Below, in pieces: positions 8,897-16,741 of a stretch of DNA of 41,325 nucleotides (position 1 is its first letter; each line of letters opens with the position of its first letter). This DNA is from Clostridia bacterium. GTDB lineage: Bacteria > Bacillota > Clostridia > Peptostreptococcales > Acidaminobacteraceae. The stretch is taken from NCBI GenBank assembly GCA_018399635.1, contig JAGYOH010000019.1:1-41325 (forward strand), given 5' to 3'. The translations under genes and the position numbers were made by a program. Under the pieces are notes generated by a model that was given only the letters and a program-made list of their open reading frames with translations, ran no database searches and had not been told where the DNA came from.

Positions 8897-9829
8897 CTAT
8901 GACTGGATATTATCCATGATATGCTTTCCGGCAGTATAGGGATCCATGGTTCTCGAAGCAACCTGCTGGGTAAGCTCTTCCAGTTGTTCCCTCACCCTGG
9001 GATTGTCCAGCACATTCTTGAGAGTCTGAACCTGAATGATCTCCAAAATCTCATCCTTGGCGGTGACCGCCCGGTTTTGATGATATTTTCCGGAGGACAC
9101 CAGAAAATCCCGGTGTTCATGAATCGCCTCGACTACCTCGTCAATCCCTTTGTTGTCGATGGCCACTGCCATGACCACCCTGGGCCTTCTTTCATGATGA
9201 GACAGGTCGAGATTCATCTCTACTTCTCTTTTGGTGCGGTTTGAACCGTCGATATCCGCCTTGTTGATGACAAAAATATCGCCGATTTCCATGATGCCGG
9301 CCTTGATGGCCTGGATATCGTCTCCCAGTCCGGGCACCAGGACCATCAGGGTGGTGTCGGCATTTCTGACGATTTCAACCTCCGACTGTCCGACACCGAC
9401 GGTTTCAACGAAAATGACCTCCGAACCCATCACATCGAGAATCTTTACAGCGGCCCTGGTGGCCTCCGAAAGACCGCCCAGATGACCTCTGGACCCCATG
9501 CTTCTGATAAAGACGCCGGGATCCAGATTGAGATCGTTCATTCGAATCCGGTCTCCCAAAATTGACCCACCAGTAAAAGGACTGGTGGGATCGACAGCGA
9601 TTATCGCGATATTCTTGCCGCTCTTTCTGAGATTTTTGACGAGCTTGTCCGTCAAGGTGCTTTTGCCGGAACCGGGAGGACCTGTAATCCCCACCACATA
9701 AGCCCCTCCGGAGAGTTTGTGGACCTCCTTGAGCACCTCTTCATATCCCGGCAATTTGTTTTCAACCATGGTGATCAGCTTTGCCGCCGCCCGTTTGTTG
9801 CCTGTCTTGAGTTGGTCGATTAAATCCAC
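8897..9829 (-). CDS. meaB: Methylmalonyl-CoA mutase-associated GTPase MeaB
   Basis: G3E-family GTPase chaperone that loads intact adenosylcobalamin into the mutase and ejects inactivated cofactor. The P-loop GPPGSGKS lies at residues 50-57; switch regions include the VDPTSPFTGGSILGDRIRM segment and the Walker B-type VETVGVGQSE; the guanine-specificity motif is NKAD. The length of 310 is normal. The GTG start at 9829 follows GGTGGGTG. It is flanked by the B12-binding mutase subunit and the epimerase, which supports a MeaB rather than a hydrogenase or urease accessory role. Older annotations call this family ArgK (LAO/AO transport ATPase). Confidence 0.96.
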   Translation of the reverse strand: MDLIDQLKTGNKRAAAKLITMVENKLPGYEEVLKEVHKLSGGAYVVGITGPPGSGKSTLTDKLVKNLRKSGKNIAIIAVDPTSPFTGGSILGDRIRMNDLNLDPGVFIRSMGSRGHLGGLSEATRAAVKILDVMGSEVIFVETVGVGQSEVEIVRNADTTLMVLVPGLGDDIQAIKAGIMEIGDIFVINKADIDGSNRTKREVEMNLDLSHHERRPRVVMAVAIDNKGIDEVVEAIHEHRDFLVSSGKYHQNRAVTAKDEILEIIQVQTLKNVLDNPRVREQLEELTQQVASRTMDPYTAGKHIMDNIQS

Positions 9830-9840
9830 TTTTCACCCAC

Positions 9841-10236
9841 CTATTTTCTTACATTGTCCTCAATGAACTTCACGGTCACCGTAGTGGGTGTCCCCGGTGT
9901 GAACACCGCCTTGATGCCCTTTTCAATGAGCTCTGGAATATCATCCTCGGGAATGACGCCGCCGGCTACGAATAGAATATCCTCGGCATCCTCCTTTTTC
10001 AACAAGGCGCTGATCCTCGGAAGCAGGGTGGCGTGGGCACCTGACAAAATACTCGCTGCGATGACATCCACATCCTCCTGAATAGCCGCGTTGACGATTT
10101 GTTCCGGGGTCTGTCTGAGTCCGGTGTAAATGACCTCCATCCCCGCATCTCTTAAAGCACGGGCGATAACTTTCGCTCCTCGATCATGGCCATCAAGACC
10201 CGGTTTCGCTACTAACACTCTAATCGGTCTATCCAT
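9841..10236 (-). CDS. mcmB: Methylmalonyl-CoA mutase, B12-binding subunit
   Basis: Carries adenosylcobalamin for the radical rearrangement of succinyl-CoA and methylmalonyl-CoA. The 131 residues form a Rossmann-like cobalamin domain with the base-off/His-on motif DGHDRG at 15-20; His17 is the lower axial cobalt ligand. The SILSGAH and GGVIPEDD segments are the other typical B12-domain loops. In most bacteria this domain is fused to the C terminus of the catalytic subunit; here it is a separate gene 10 nt after mcmA, as in archaea and many Clostridia. Start ATG at 10236 with AAGGAGG. Confidence 0.95.
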   Translation of the reverse strand: MDRPIRVLVAKPGLDGHDRGAKVIARALRDAGMEVIYTGLRQTPEQIVNAAIQEDVDVIAASILSGAHATLLPRISALLKKEDAEDILFVAGGVIPEDDIPELIEKGIKAVFTPGTPTTVTVKFIEDNVRK

Positions 10237-10246
10237 TTTATCCTCC

Positions 10247-11923
10247 TTAGATCATCACATTCTGCTGATACTCACCAAAGATATCCCGCATCACCTGGGT
10301 GATCTCACCCAGAGTCGCGTAAACCTTGACCGCATCAATAATATAGGGCATCAGATTGTCAGTTCCCTGGCAAGCCGTTCTCAGAGCAACCAGGGTTTTC
10401 TCGACCGCCTCGTTGTCCCTTGAAGCCTTGAGGTCCACCAATTGTTTTTTCTGCTGCTCACCCACGGAAAGGTCCACTCTCAAAAGGCCCTTCGGGGATC
10501 CTTCCTTGATCTGGTACTGGTTCACACCCACCACGATACGGTCATTGGATTCGATGTCCTTTTGATACTGGTATGCCGCATCCATGATCTCCTGTTGAAT
10601 GTAACCGTTGTCGATGGCCTTGGGGGCACCACCGATTTCGTCGATTTTATGGATATAGCCCATGGCTTCTTCTTCAATCTTGTCGGTCAGGGCCTCGATC
10701 ACGTAGGAACCCGCCAGGGGATCCACGGAATTGGTCACGCCGCTTTCATGGCCCACGATCTGCTGTGTCCTGAGGGCGATCATGACCGAGTCCTCTGAAG
10801 GCAATGCCAGGGCTTCATCTCTGGAATTGGTATGCAGGGACTGGGTGCCCCCAAGCACGGCGGCCAGGGTCTGAATCGTGACCCGGATGATGTTGTTGTC
10901 CGCCTGCTGCGCCGTCAAGGTGGAGCCACCGGTTTGCGTATGGAATTTGAGCATCATGGATTTCGGATTCTCAGCGCCGAAGCGCTCCTTCATGATTCTG
11001 GCCCATAATCTCCTGGCCGCCCTGAACTTGGCGACCTCCTCCAGCAAATCGTTGTGGGAATTGAAGAAGAAGGAAAGCCGCGGTGCGAAGTCATCCACCT
11101 TGAGCCCCGCCTTCAAAGCCGCCTCGACATAGGCGATGCCGTCAGCCAGGGTGAAACCCACCTCCTGGGCAGCGGTGGAACCGGCTTCACGGATGTGGTA
11201 GCCGGAGATACTGATGGTGTTCCACTGGGGAACTTCCTTGGCACAGTATTCGAAAATATCGGTGATCAGACGCATGGAGGGCTCTGTCGGGAAAATATAG
11301 GTCCCCCTGGCGATGTATTCCTTCAATATGTCATTCTGGATGGTGCCCCGCAACTGGTCGGCACTGACGCCCTGTTTCTCACCCACTGCTATGTACATGG
11401 CCAGAAGGACGCTCGCCGGGGCATTGATGGTCATGGAGGTGCTGACCTTGTCCAGGGGAATGCCGTCAAAAAGCACTTCCATGTCCTTGAGGGAATCAAT
11501 CGCGACCCCCACCTTGCCGACTTCACCCTCTGCCAGGGCGTGATCGGAGTCGTAGCCGATCTGAGTGGGCAGGTCGAAGGCGACCGAGAGTCCGCTCGAT
11601 CCCTGCTCGACGAGATATTTGTATCGTTTGTTGGATTCCTCCGCAGTGGCAAATCCTGCATACATCCTCATGGTCCAGAGCTTGCCGCGATACATGTTGG
11701 GCTGTACCCCGCGGGTATAGGGATAACTACCAGGCATGCCCAGGGACTGAGTATAATCAAAGTTCTCAATATCCAACGGGGTATACACGTTCTTGACCGG
11801 CTCTCCGGATCCTGACTTGAAAACATCTTTTCGTTCAGGTCTTTTGTCAGTCATTTTTTTGATTAACTCATCGTATTTCTCTAAACTACTTTTGAGTTGT
11901 GGTAGTTTATCCTTATCAAACAT
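10247..11923 (-). CDS. mcmA: Methylmalonyl-CoA mutase, catalytic subunit
   Basis: Catalyses the reversible carbon-skeleton rearrangement succinyl-CoA to (R)-methylmalonyl-CoA. The 558 residues are the TIM-barrel substrate domain only; the B12 domain is the next gene. The substrate loop [15 protein letters not shown] (about 78-92) keeps the Arg and Tyr that bind and protonate the CoA ester in known mutases, and the barrel segments [26 protein letters not shown] and [15 protein letters not shown] are all present. The Met in RMYAGF and Asn in QPNMY differ from the Gln and Thr I recall as usual, so related acyl-CoA mutases cannot be fully excluded, but epimerase, MeaB and decarboxylase genes in the same operon favour methylmalonyl-CoA. 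First gene of the operon; promoter at 12002-12030. Confidence 0.94.
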   Translation of the reverse strand: MFDKDKLPQLKSSLEKYDELIKKMTDKRPERKDVFKSGSGEPVKNVYTPLDIENFDYTQSLGMPGSYPYTRGVQPNMYRGKLWTMRMYAGFATAEESNKRYKYLVEQGSSGLSVAFDLPTQIGYDSDHALAEGEVGKVGVAIDSLKDMEVLFDGIPLDKVSTSMTINAPASVLLAMYIAVGEKQGVSADQLRGTIQNDILKEYIARGTYIFPTEPSMRLITDIFEYCAKEVPQWNTISISGYHIREAGSTAAQEVGFTLADGIAYVEAALKAGLKVDDFAPRLSFFFNSHNDLLEEVAKFRAARRLWARIMKERFGAENPKSMMLKFHTQTGGSTLTAQQADNNIIRVTIQTLAAVLGGTQSLHTNSRDEALALPSEDSVMIALRTQQIVGHESGVTNSVDPLAGSYVIEALTDKIEEEAMGYIHKIDEIGGAPKAIDNGYIQQEIMDAAYQYQKDIESNDRIVVGVNQYQIKEGSPKGLLRVDLSVGEQQKKQLVDLKASRDNEAVEKTLVALRTACQGTDNLMPYIIDAVKVYATLGEITQVMRDIFGEYQQNVMI

Positions 11924-12001
11924 ACGATTCCTCCTAGAAAATTTTAATTATTTCTATAATAATATATCACAATTACCGTTGATGTATAGTTTTTCAGGTC
12001 A

Positions 12002-12030
12002 AATATAATAGTATACTGATATATTTGCAA
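12002..12030 (-). promoter_or_regulatory. Promoter of the mutase-decarboxylase operon
   Basis: TTGCAA (12025-12030), 17-nt spacer, TATATT (12002-12007), in an AT-rich gap after the mocA stop. It leaves a leader of about 70 nt before mcmA. That leader is too short for a cobalamin riboswitch, and I see no B12-box in it. Confidence 0.65.
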
Positions 12031-12053
12031 TAAAAACTGTCATTCCGTCAGAT

Positions 12054-12647
12054 TCAGACTTTTTCCGACATTTTTTTTCTGAGAAAATCCTGATAATCTT
12101 CGGGAGTATCGATATCCAGACAGAAGTCCCCGGCCTTCACCGGGTGGTAGACCACCCCGTCTTTGAGCCCCCTGATGATCTGTTTTCCTCCCTGGTCCCC
12201 CTCCAGTTCAGTGAGGTTTTTCCTGTATTTTTGAGGGAAAATTACCGGATTGCCCGGTTTCCCCCCACAGGTCGGCACGATGATTTTCTCCGGCGCCTCT
12301 GAAAAAATCGCCATCAATTCCAATAAAATCTCTTTTTCGAGATTGGGCTGGTCTCCCAGAAAAAACATGATGCCTTCGACTTCTTCCGAAAGTGCATTTA
12401 TGCCATATCTGACAGATTCTGAGAGCCCCAGATCCCTTGACGGATTGTGGATCGCCTTCACTTGAAACTTTTGTGCCATTTTTTCTACAATTTCGTCACC
12501 ATAAACCAGCACCACTTCTTCAAAGCCCATGGCGGTCACTATTTCAAGAATCACTTCAATCATTTTTTTACCCTGCCAGGGCATCAAAAGCTTGTTGGCT
12601 CCGAAACGCTCTGATTTTCCCGCTGCAAGAATCACCGCACCCAGCAT
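12054..12647 (-). CDS. MocA/MobA-like molybdenum cofactor nucleotidyltransferase
   Basis: Probably transfers CMP or GMP to molybdopterin. The roughly 197-residue single-domain protein opens with the NTP-transferase signature AVILAAGKSERFGANKLL (4-21), followed by FFLGDQPNL, where the Asp binds the metal, and the C-terminal pattern GGKPGNPVIFP with GDQGGKQII, which is more like MocA (cytidylyltransferase) than MobA. Start is the ATG at 12647, which follows GAGGAG at good spacing; an upstream GTG at 12665 is less likely. It lies downstream of a terminator that closes the ECF transporter/ModE group, so it may be transcribed separately. No molybdoenzyme is encoded in the window. Related enzymes act on other nucleotides, so substrate is uncertain. 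Confidence 0.8.
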   Translation of the reverse strand: MLGAVILAAGKSERFGANKLLMPWQGKKMIEVILEIVTAMGFEEVVLVYGDEIVEKMAQKFQVKAIHNPSRDLGLSESVRYGINALSEEVEGIMFFLGDQPNLEKEILLELMAIFSEAPEKIIVPTCGGKPGNPVIFPQKYRKNLTELEGDQGGKQIIRGLKDGVVYHPVKAGDFCLDIDTPEDYQDFLRKKMSEKV

Positions 12648-12679
12648 CCCATCACTCCTCTTCACCTATTGTATCACAA

Positions 12680-12701
12680 GAAAAAAACCCCTTTCGGGGT
12701 T
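12680..12701 (-). terminator. Terminator after the ECF S-component gene
   Basis: Minus-strand stem AACCCC/GGGGTT (12686-12701) with a GAAA tetraloop followed by a run of seven T residues. It stands 5 nt beyond the stop of the S-component gene and separates it from mocA. Confidence 0.88.
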
Positions 12702-12705
12702 CTCG

Positions 12706-13227
12706 CTAGGCCGTTTGCCAAATACCCTTGATACGGGTGTAAATGCCGGTGGTCAGGATCCCACTCAAGCCGCCGCTGAAAAAGGACAGGGTCAGGACCA
12801 GGGACAGGGGATCGACATTGCGGGAGAAAAAGAGGAAGTAGACGGCAAGGGCTCCCACACTGTTGGCCACCGCCCCGGCCAGCATGTTGACAATGAGGGG
12901 ATTCCTGTTTTTCAAGGGAACCAGGACCAGTTCGGCTCCGATGCCGCTGGCCACGTAGGAGACCAGACCCACGGGGGGCATCCCCATCACCAGGATGGCC
13001 AGAATCCCCTGCAACACCGTGAAGCCAAGCACCACGAAGGGCTTGCTCACCAGCCGGAAAATCAGAGAGAGCCACATCATGTAGATCATGCCGCCGATGA
13101 CCCCGTTGGGAATTCCGAAGGAACCCACCATGACGGCTGAAAGATTGACGATGAGCGGTTTAGTGACAATGGACAAGGCCGCCAAAATCGCAATCAGAAT
13201 AATTTCCTTGAGTTCAAGACTTTTCAA
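12706..13227 (-). CDS. ECF transporter S component, substrate unknown
   Basis: Predicted membrane substrate-binding subunit of an energy-coupling-factor vitamin transporter. The 173 residues carry about five to six hydrophobic spans; the N terminus LKEIILIAILAALSIV and later Gly-rich helices resemble S components of the ThiW/YkoE-like group. No EcfA/EcfT genes are adjacent, so it would have to share a module encoded elsewhere (group II). The start is TTG at 13227, supported by an AAGGGGAGG site 8 nt upstream; it overlaps the 3' end of the degraded NTPase gene, so the pair were once translationally coupled. Placement with a ModE-type regulator and a MocA-like enzyme suggests a pterin, molybdate-related or vitamin ligand, but that is inference. 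Confidence 0.72.
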   Translation of the reverse strand: MKSLELKEIILIAILAALSIVTKPLIVNLSAVMVGSFGIPNGVIGGMIYMMWLSLIFRLVSKPFVVLGFTVLQGILAILVMGMPPVGLVSYVASGIGAELVLVPLKNRNPLIVNMLAGAVANSVGALAVYFLFFSRNVDPLSLVLTLSFFSGGLSGILTTGIYTRIKGIWQTA

Positions 13228-13772
13228 CAGGTTTGCCTCCCCTTCGATAATAATCCGTGATTTCGGTGAAAACCGCCTCGATTCAAGGGATTGATCGTGA
13301 ACAACCGGGTCTTGTCATGGCTTCGAATCCTGTTCAGGAAGGCGACGCCCTCTCTTCCTTGAGGGCCATGATCACCGCAGGTCCTCCCTGTCAAGACAGG
13401 CCATGACGTTGCGCTGAAAAAGACCGGCATCTCTTTCAAGAAACCCCACCTCATCGAAGACCAAAATGCCTGATTTTTTTTGAGCCTCCTCGATGATTTC
13501 CAACCCCAGGGTCAAAGCCTCGGTGTGGGGAAGCAGTCGGTTTTTTCGTTGAATCTCCCGATGAATGAAGCCTCCCTGAAGGGGCCGTCTTTCTTTTCAG
13601 AATCATAGGCGGAAAGGACAAAACCGATCCGCCGGCCGGATTCAAAAACCGGCAGGGTCATGAAACCTGCAACCTCCAGGGAGCATTCTAGAATCAGTCT
13701 TCTGATGACGGTGCTTTTGCCAGCGCCGATGGGCCCGGTGATGACGATGTTCTTCAAGACGACCCCCCCCGT
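13214..13772 (-). pseudogene. Frameshifted THEP1-like nucleoside-triphosphatase
   Basis: Remnant of a P-loop NTPase of the THEP1 (pfam03266) type. The Walker A motif GPIGAGKST is near the N terminus and the Walker B-like ILVFDEVGFLE is downstream, but the reading frame breaks about four times: near 13573 (the frame resumes as GFIHREIQRK), near 13377 (resumes VIMALKEE), near 13340 (resumes FLNRIRSHDK) and near 13280 (resumes EAVFTEITDYYRRGG). The first three fit loss of one base in short G or C runs. The expected start is also missing: an AAGGAG site (13780-13785) stands 7 nt before an in-frame ACG at 13772 instead of ATG; an in-frame TTG at 13757 is the fallback. Pieced together it would be about 180 residues. 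Real decay and sequencing error are both possible. Confidence 0.78.
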
Positions 13773-13807
13773 TGTTTTTCTCCTTGTATAACGATGTCTA
13801 AAAAAAA

Positions 13808-14134
13808 TCAAAAAATGCTTTGGTAAATGGCTTCAACGGCCTCTCTTGAGGCCTCCTCGTAGCGGTTGTATCGATCAACGAGGTCCCTGGCTTCTGAGGT
13901 CAACTTGGAACCTCCCCCCTCAGTGCCCCCGATGGAGCGTTCCAAAAGGGTGATTCCCATGGCTTTTTCAGTGCTGGCAATCAGTTTGATGGCCTTGGAA
14001 TAGGACATCCCCATGGCCTTGGCAGCGCTGTTGATGGAACCCAGGGACTCGATTTTCAGCAAAAGATCCCGGGGACCCTGTCCAAAAATTTTTTCACCCT
14101 CATGCTGTATCCAGACCTTCCATGCCGCCTGCAT
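13808..14134 (-). CDS. ModE-type winged-helix regulator (DNA-binding domain only)
   Basis: Roughly 108-residue LysR/ModE-like helix-turn-helix protein. The segment LLLKIESLGSINSAAKAMGMSYSKAIKLIASTEKAMGITLLER matches the ModE N-terminal domain, and the GGTEGGGSKLTSEA wing is characteristic. It lacks the C-terminal molybdate-binding (TOBE/DiMoBP) domains, so if it senses molybdate it must do so indirectly, or it may respond to another signal. I chose the ATG at 14134 because a GGGGGTGGCGGG region precedes it; the longer in-frame extension to 14188 runs through the probable promoter. It heads the group ModE-NTPase-ECF S component. A perfect palindrome directly upstream is a likely operator. Confidence 0.85.
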   Translation of the reverse strand: MQAAWKVWIQHEGEKIFGQGPRDLLLKIESLGSINSAAKAMGMSYSKAIKLIASTEKAMGITLLERSIGGTEGGGSKLTSEARDLVDRYNRYEEASREAVEAIYQSIF

Positions 14135-14156
14135 CCCGCCACCCCCTGTCACCGCA

Positions 14157-14165
14157 ATTGTACCA
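14157..14165 (-). promoter_or_regulatory. Extended -10 promoter for the modE-like gene
   Basis: TGG-TACAAT (TG-N extended -10) lies 22 nt upstream of the chosen ATG. No good -35 box exists at 17 nt; that position falls inside the palindrome at 14172-14201, so a repressor bound there would block polymerase. Predicted from sequence only. Confidence 0.5.
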
Positions 14166-14171
14166 TGAAAA

Positions 14172-14201
14172 GAGGGATATATTTTCACAAATATATCCCT
14201 C
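14172..14201. promoter_or_regulatory. Perfect 13-bp palindrome: candidate ModE operator and/or maeB terminator
   Basis: Arms GAGGGATATATTT (172-184) and AAATATATCCCTC (189-201) pair perfectly around a 4-nt centre. Within it is TATAT-N8-ATATA geometry similar to the E. coli modA operator as I remember it (TTATAT-N8-ACATAA). It overlaps the -35 region of the modE-like gene. It also lies 10 nt past the maeB stop and is followed on the minus strand by only four T residues, so it could serve as a weak terminator as well. Confidence 0.65.
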
Positions 14202-14210
14202 GCCTCTTGT

Positions 14211-15365
14211 CTATTCTTTACAGGCCTGTTTCACCGCCTCGGCCACGTTTTTCAGCACCCGCTGATCGAAGGCCTTTGGCAGAATGTATTCAGGTGTGAT
14301 TTCAGCGTCCTCAAGGGTATGGGCGATGCCTTCGGCAGCGGCGATCTTCATGGCTTCAGTGATATCACGGACCCGGGCATCCAGGGCCCCCCTGAAGATT
14401 CCAGGAAAGGCCAGCACGTTGTTCACCTGGTTGGGATAATCGCTTCTTCCGGTCCCCACGACCAGGGCTCCTGCCGCCTTGGCCCGGTCAGGGTCGATTT
14501 CAGGCAAAGGGTTGGCCATGGCGAAAATGATCGGATCCGGATTCATCCCGGCGATATCCTCTCCCGCAAGGAGGTTCCCCTGGGAGACGCCGATAAAGAT
14601 GTCCTTGCCCTTGAGCACGGCGTGAATGTCCCCCTTTTCCCTTTGCAGATTGGTGACTGCAGCCAGCTCCCGCTTGTAAGGATTCAGATCCTCCCGGCCT
14701 TCATGAATGGCCCCTTTGCGGTCGCAGACCACCAGGTCCTTGACCCCGACCCTCATCAGCAGGTTGGCGATGGCAATGCCGGCGGAACCCGCCCCGTTGA
14801 TCACCACCTTCATCTCCTCCAAGGCGCTGCCCTTCAGTTTCATCCCGTTGATCAGGCCGGCCAGAACCACCACTGCCGTGCCGTGCTGGTCGTCGTGGAA
14901 TACCGGAATGTCCAGGGACTTCTTGAGGCGCCTCTCGATTTCAAAACAGCGGGGTGCTGAAATATCCTCCAGATTGATTCCCCCGAATCCGGGGGCGATC
15001 ATTTCCACCGTCCGGACAATCACCTCCACCTCATTGGAGTCGATCAATAGAGGAAAGGCGTCCACGCCGCCGAATTCCTTGAACAAGAGCGCCTTCCCCT
15101 CCATCACGGGGAGAGCCGCCCTGGGTCCGATGTTCCCCAGACCCAGAACCGCACTGCCATCCGTCACCACAGCCACGGTGTTGGACTTCATGGTGAGGTC
15201 GTACAACTTCGATTCATCCTCGGCAATGGCCGTGCAGACCGCGGCGACCCCCGGGGTATAGGCCAGGGACAGATCCTCGATGGTGTTGACGGGGATTTTT
15301 GATTTGACTTCTATCTTGCCCTTGAGTTTTTCGTGGAGCAGGATGGATTCCTTTGAATAGTCCAT
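14211..15365 (-). CDS. NAD(P)-dependent malic enzyme, short form
   Basis: Oxidative decarboxylation of malate to pyruvate and CO2, or the reverse. The 384 residues correspond to the short bacterial malic enzyme without a phosphotransacetylase domain. Visible motifs: LAYTPGVA with the catalytic Tyr (about residue 33-40), GKALLFKEFGGVDAFPL with the catalytic Lys, the metal-binding HDDQHGTAVV, and the Rossmann loop GAGSAGIAIA. Start ATG at 15365 after GAGGTG. It is the last gene of thioesterase-fumarase alpha-fumarase beta-malic enzyme, 12 nt after fumarase beta, so pyruvate, malate and fumarate are linked in one transcript. Coenzyme preference cannot be read confidently from the sequence. Confidence 0.94.
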   Translation of the reverse strand: MDYSKESILLHEKLKGKIEVKSKIPVNTIEDLSLAYTPGVAAVCTAIAEDESKLYDLTMKSNTVAVVTDGSAVLGLGNIGPRAALPVMEGKALLFKEFGGVDAFPLLIDSNEVEVIVRTVEMIAPGFGGINLEDISAPRCFEIERRLKKSLDIPVFHDDQHGTAVVVLAGLINGMKLKGSALEEMKVVINGAGSAGIAIANLLMRVGVKDLVVCDRKGAIHEGREDLNPYKRELAAVTNLQREKGDIHAVLKGKDIFIGVSQGNLLAGEDIAGMNPDPIIFAMANPLPEIDPDRAKAAGALVVGTGRSDYPNQVNNVLAFPGIFRGALDARVRDITEAMKIAAAEGIAHTLEDAEITPEYILPKAFDQRVLKNVAEAVKQACKE

Positions 15366-15377
15366 TGATACACCTCT

Positions 15378-15902
15378 TCATTCATATAGATCTCTACCCC
15401 GGCAGTCGATGCCGACATAGAGGGGAAAATCCTTGACCCGCAATTTTCTCACGGCCTCCGCCCCCAGATCCTCAAAGGCAATCACTTCACTAGATGTCAC
15501 CACTTGTGAGTAAAGGGCGCCGATCCCGCCCACTGCGATCAGATAGACCGATTGGTAAGTCTTCATGGCCTCGGCGATTTTCTCTGACCTTTTCCCCTTT
15601 CCAATGGTCCCCTTGAGACCTCTTTGCAGAAGAGGCACGGTCATTTCATCCATTCGATAGGCCGTGGTGGGACCGCAGGCCCCGATCACGGCGCCTGCGG
15701 GGGTGGGAGAGGGTCCCATGTAATAAATCACCTGTCCCGAAAGCTCAAAGGGCAGATCGCCACCCTCTTCAATCAGGGTCAGGATCCTCTGATGCGCGGC
15801 GTCCCTTGCGGTGTAGATGATTCCGGAAAGCAGGACCTCGTCACCAGGCCGGAGCGCCTGCAGGTCCGCCTCGGCCAGAGGGGTTTTCAAATGATGAATC
15901 AC
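15378..15902 (-). CDS. Class I fumarase, beta subunit
   Basis: C-terminal half of the oxygen-sensitive [4Fe-4S] fumarate hydratase, made here as a separate chain. The roughly 174-residue product has the swivelling-domain features of FumA_C: LRPGDEVLLSGIIYTARDAAH near the N terminus, GPSPTPAGAVIGACGPTT (the substrate-binding loop) near the middle and the KTYQSVYLIAVGGIGAL segment. The start is GTG at 15902, overlapping the alpha-subunit stop by 4 nt, with GGAGGTGAT immediately upstream; the open frame extends further but that part does not resemble the family. L-tartrate dehydratase beta is the main alternative; malic enzyme next door favours fumarase. Confidence 0.92.
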   Translation of the reverse strand: MIHHLKTPLAEADLQALRPGDEVLLSGIIYTARDAAHQRILTLIEEGGDLPFELSGQVIYYMGPSPTPAGAVIGACGPTTAYRMDEMTVPLLQRGLKGTIGKGKRSEKIAEAMKTYQSVYLIAVGGIGALYSQVVTSSEVIAFEDLGAEAVRKLRVKDFPLYVGIDCRGRDLYE

Positions 15903-16741
15903 ACCATCACCTCCGAGTGTCTCGATGAATGACAGTTGATGTTCACGGCTACCGGAAGTCCGGCAATGTGGGTGGGATAGCTTTTGATATGGACCCCCAA
16001 GGCCGTGGTTTTTCCGCCCATGCCCATGGGACCGATTCCCAGGGATTCGATGGCCTGCATCCACTCCTTCTCCAGAACCGCCAGTTTCCCGTCGGGATTG
16101 GCGGACCCCAGGTCCCGCATCAAGGCCTCCTTCGAAAGAAGGGCCGCCTTTTCCATGGTGCCTCCGATGCCCACTCCCACGATGATGGGGGGGCAGGGGT
16201 TGGGGCCCGCCAGAGCCACGGTTTCAAGTACAAAGGCCTTGACCCCCGCCACCCCGTCGCCGGGCTTCAGCATGCCGAGTCGGGACATGTTTTCACTCCC
16301 GAAGCCCTTGACCGTCACGCGCATCCTGATCCGGTCCCCGGGAACCAGGCTATAGTGGAAAATTCCAGGGGTGTTGTCCCCGGTATTGACCCTCTCCAGG
16401 GGATTCAGGACCACGCTTTTTCTCAGGTAGCCCTCCTCATAGGCCCTGGCAATCCCAAGATTCAAAGCGGTTTCTACGAAGTCCCCCTCGAGGATGATTT
16501 CCTGGCCGATTTCAAGAAACACCACCACCATCCCGGTGTCCTGACACAAGGGAATCCTTTTTTCAGTGGCCAGGGCGTTGTTCTCAAGCAGCCGTTCCAG
16601 AATGCTCCTTGGCACCGCCTGATCCTCTTTTCCCAGAGCCTCGCCGATGGCGACACGGACATCCTCCGGCAGTTCGAAGTTCACCTTCATCAGGATTTCA
16701 TACAGTTTTTCTCCCAACAGGGCTGTGGCGACTCTTCTCAT
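15899..16741 (-). CDS. Class I fumarase, alpha subunit
   Basis: Catalytic, cluster-bearing half of fumarate hydratase (fumarate plus water to malate). The 280-residue chain contains the cysteines expected to hold the [4Fe-4S] cluster: Cys66 in IPLCQDTGM, the one in GPNPCPPIIVGVGIGG, and the one in NINCHSSRH at the C terminus. The N-terminal segment (1-60) is the helical cap usual in the family. Start ATG at 16741, overlapping the thioesterase stop by 4 nt, so translation is coupled. An oxygen-labile fumarase fits an anaerobe running the C4 branch toward succinate and the methylmalonyl-CoA operon nearby. Confidence 0.94.
   Translation of the reverse strand: MRRVATALLGEKLYEILMKVNFELPEDVRVAIGEALGKEDQAVPRSILERLLENNALATEKRIPLCQDTGMVVVFLEIGQEIILEGDFVETALNLGIARAYEEGYLRKSVVLNPLERVNTGDNTPGIFHYSLVPGDRIRMRVTVKGFGSENMSRLGMLKPGDGVAGVKAFVLETVALAGPNPCPPIIVGVGIGGTMEKAALLSKEALMRDLGSANPDGKLAVLEKEWMQAIESLGIGPMGMGGKTTALGVHIKSYPTHIAGLPVAVNINCHSSRHSEVMV

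Noticed and set aside
11924-12001. Possible cobalamin riboswitch upstream of the B12-dependent mutase operon
   Set aside because: The leader is only about 70 nt and AT-rich, with no B12-box-like sequence; a cobalamin riboswitch needs about 200 nt.
12001-12080. Hairpin terminator after mocA
   Set aside because: Only weak, interrupted pairing around the TCTGA repeats was seen and no clear T tract directly follows a stem.
15902-16064. N-terminal extension of fumarase beta upstream of the GTG at 15902
   Set aside because: The extra residues are the out-of-frame end of fumarase alpha and do not resemble the family; a ribosome site supports the GTG.
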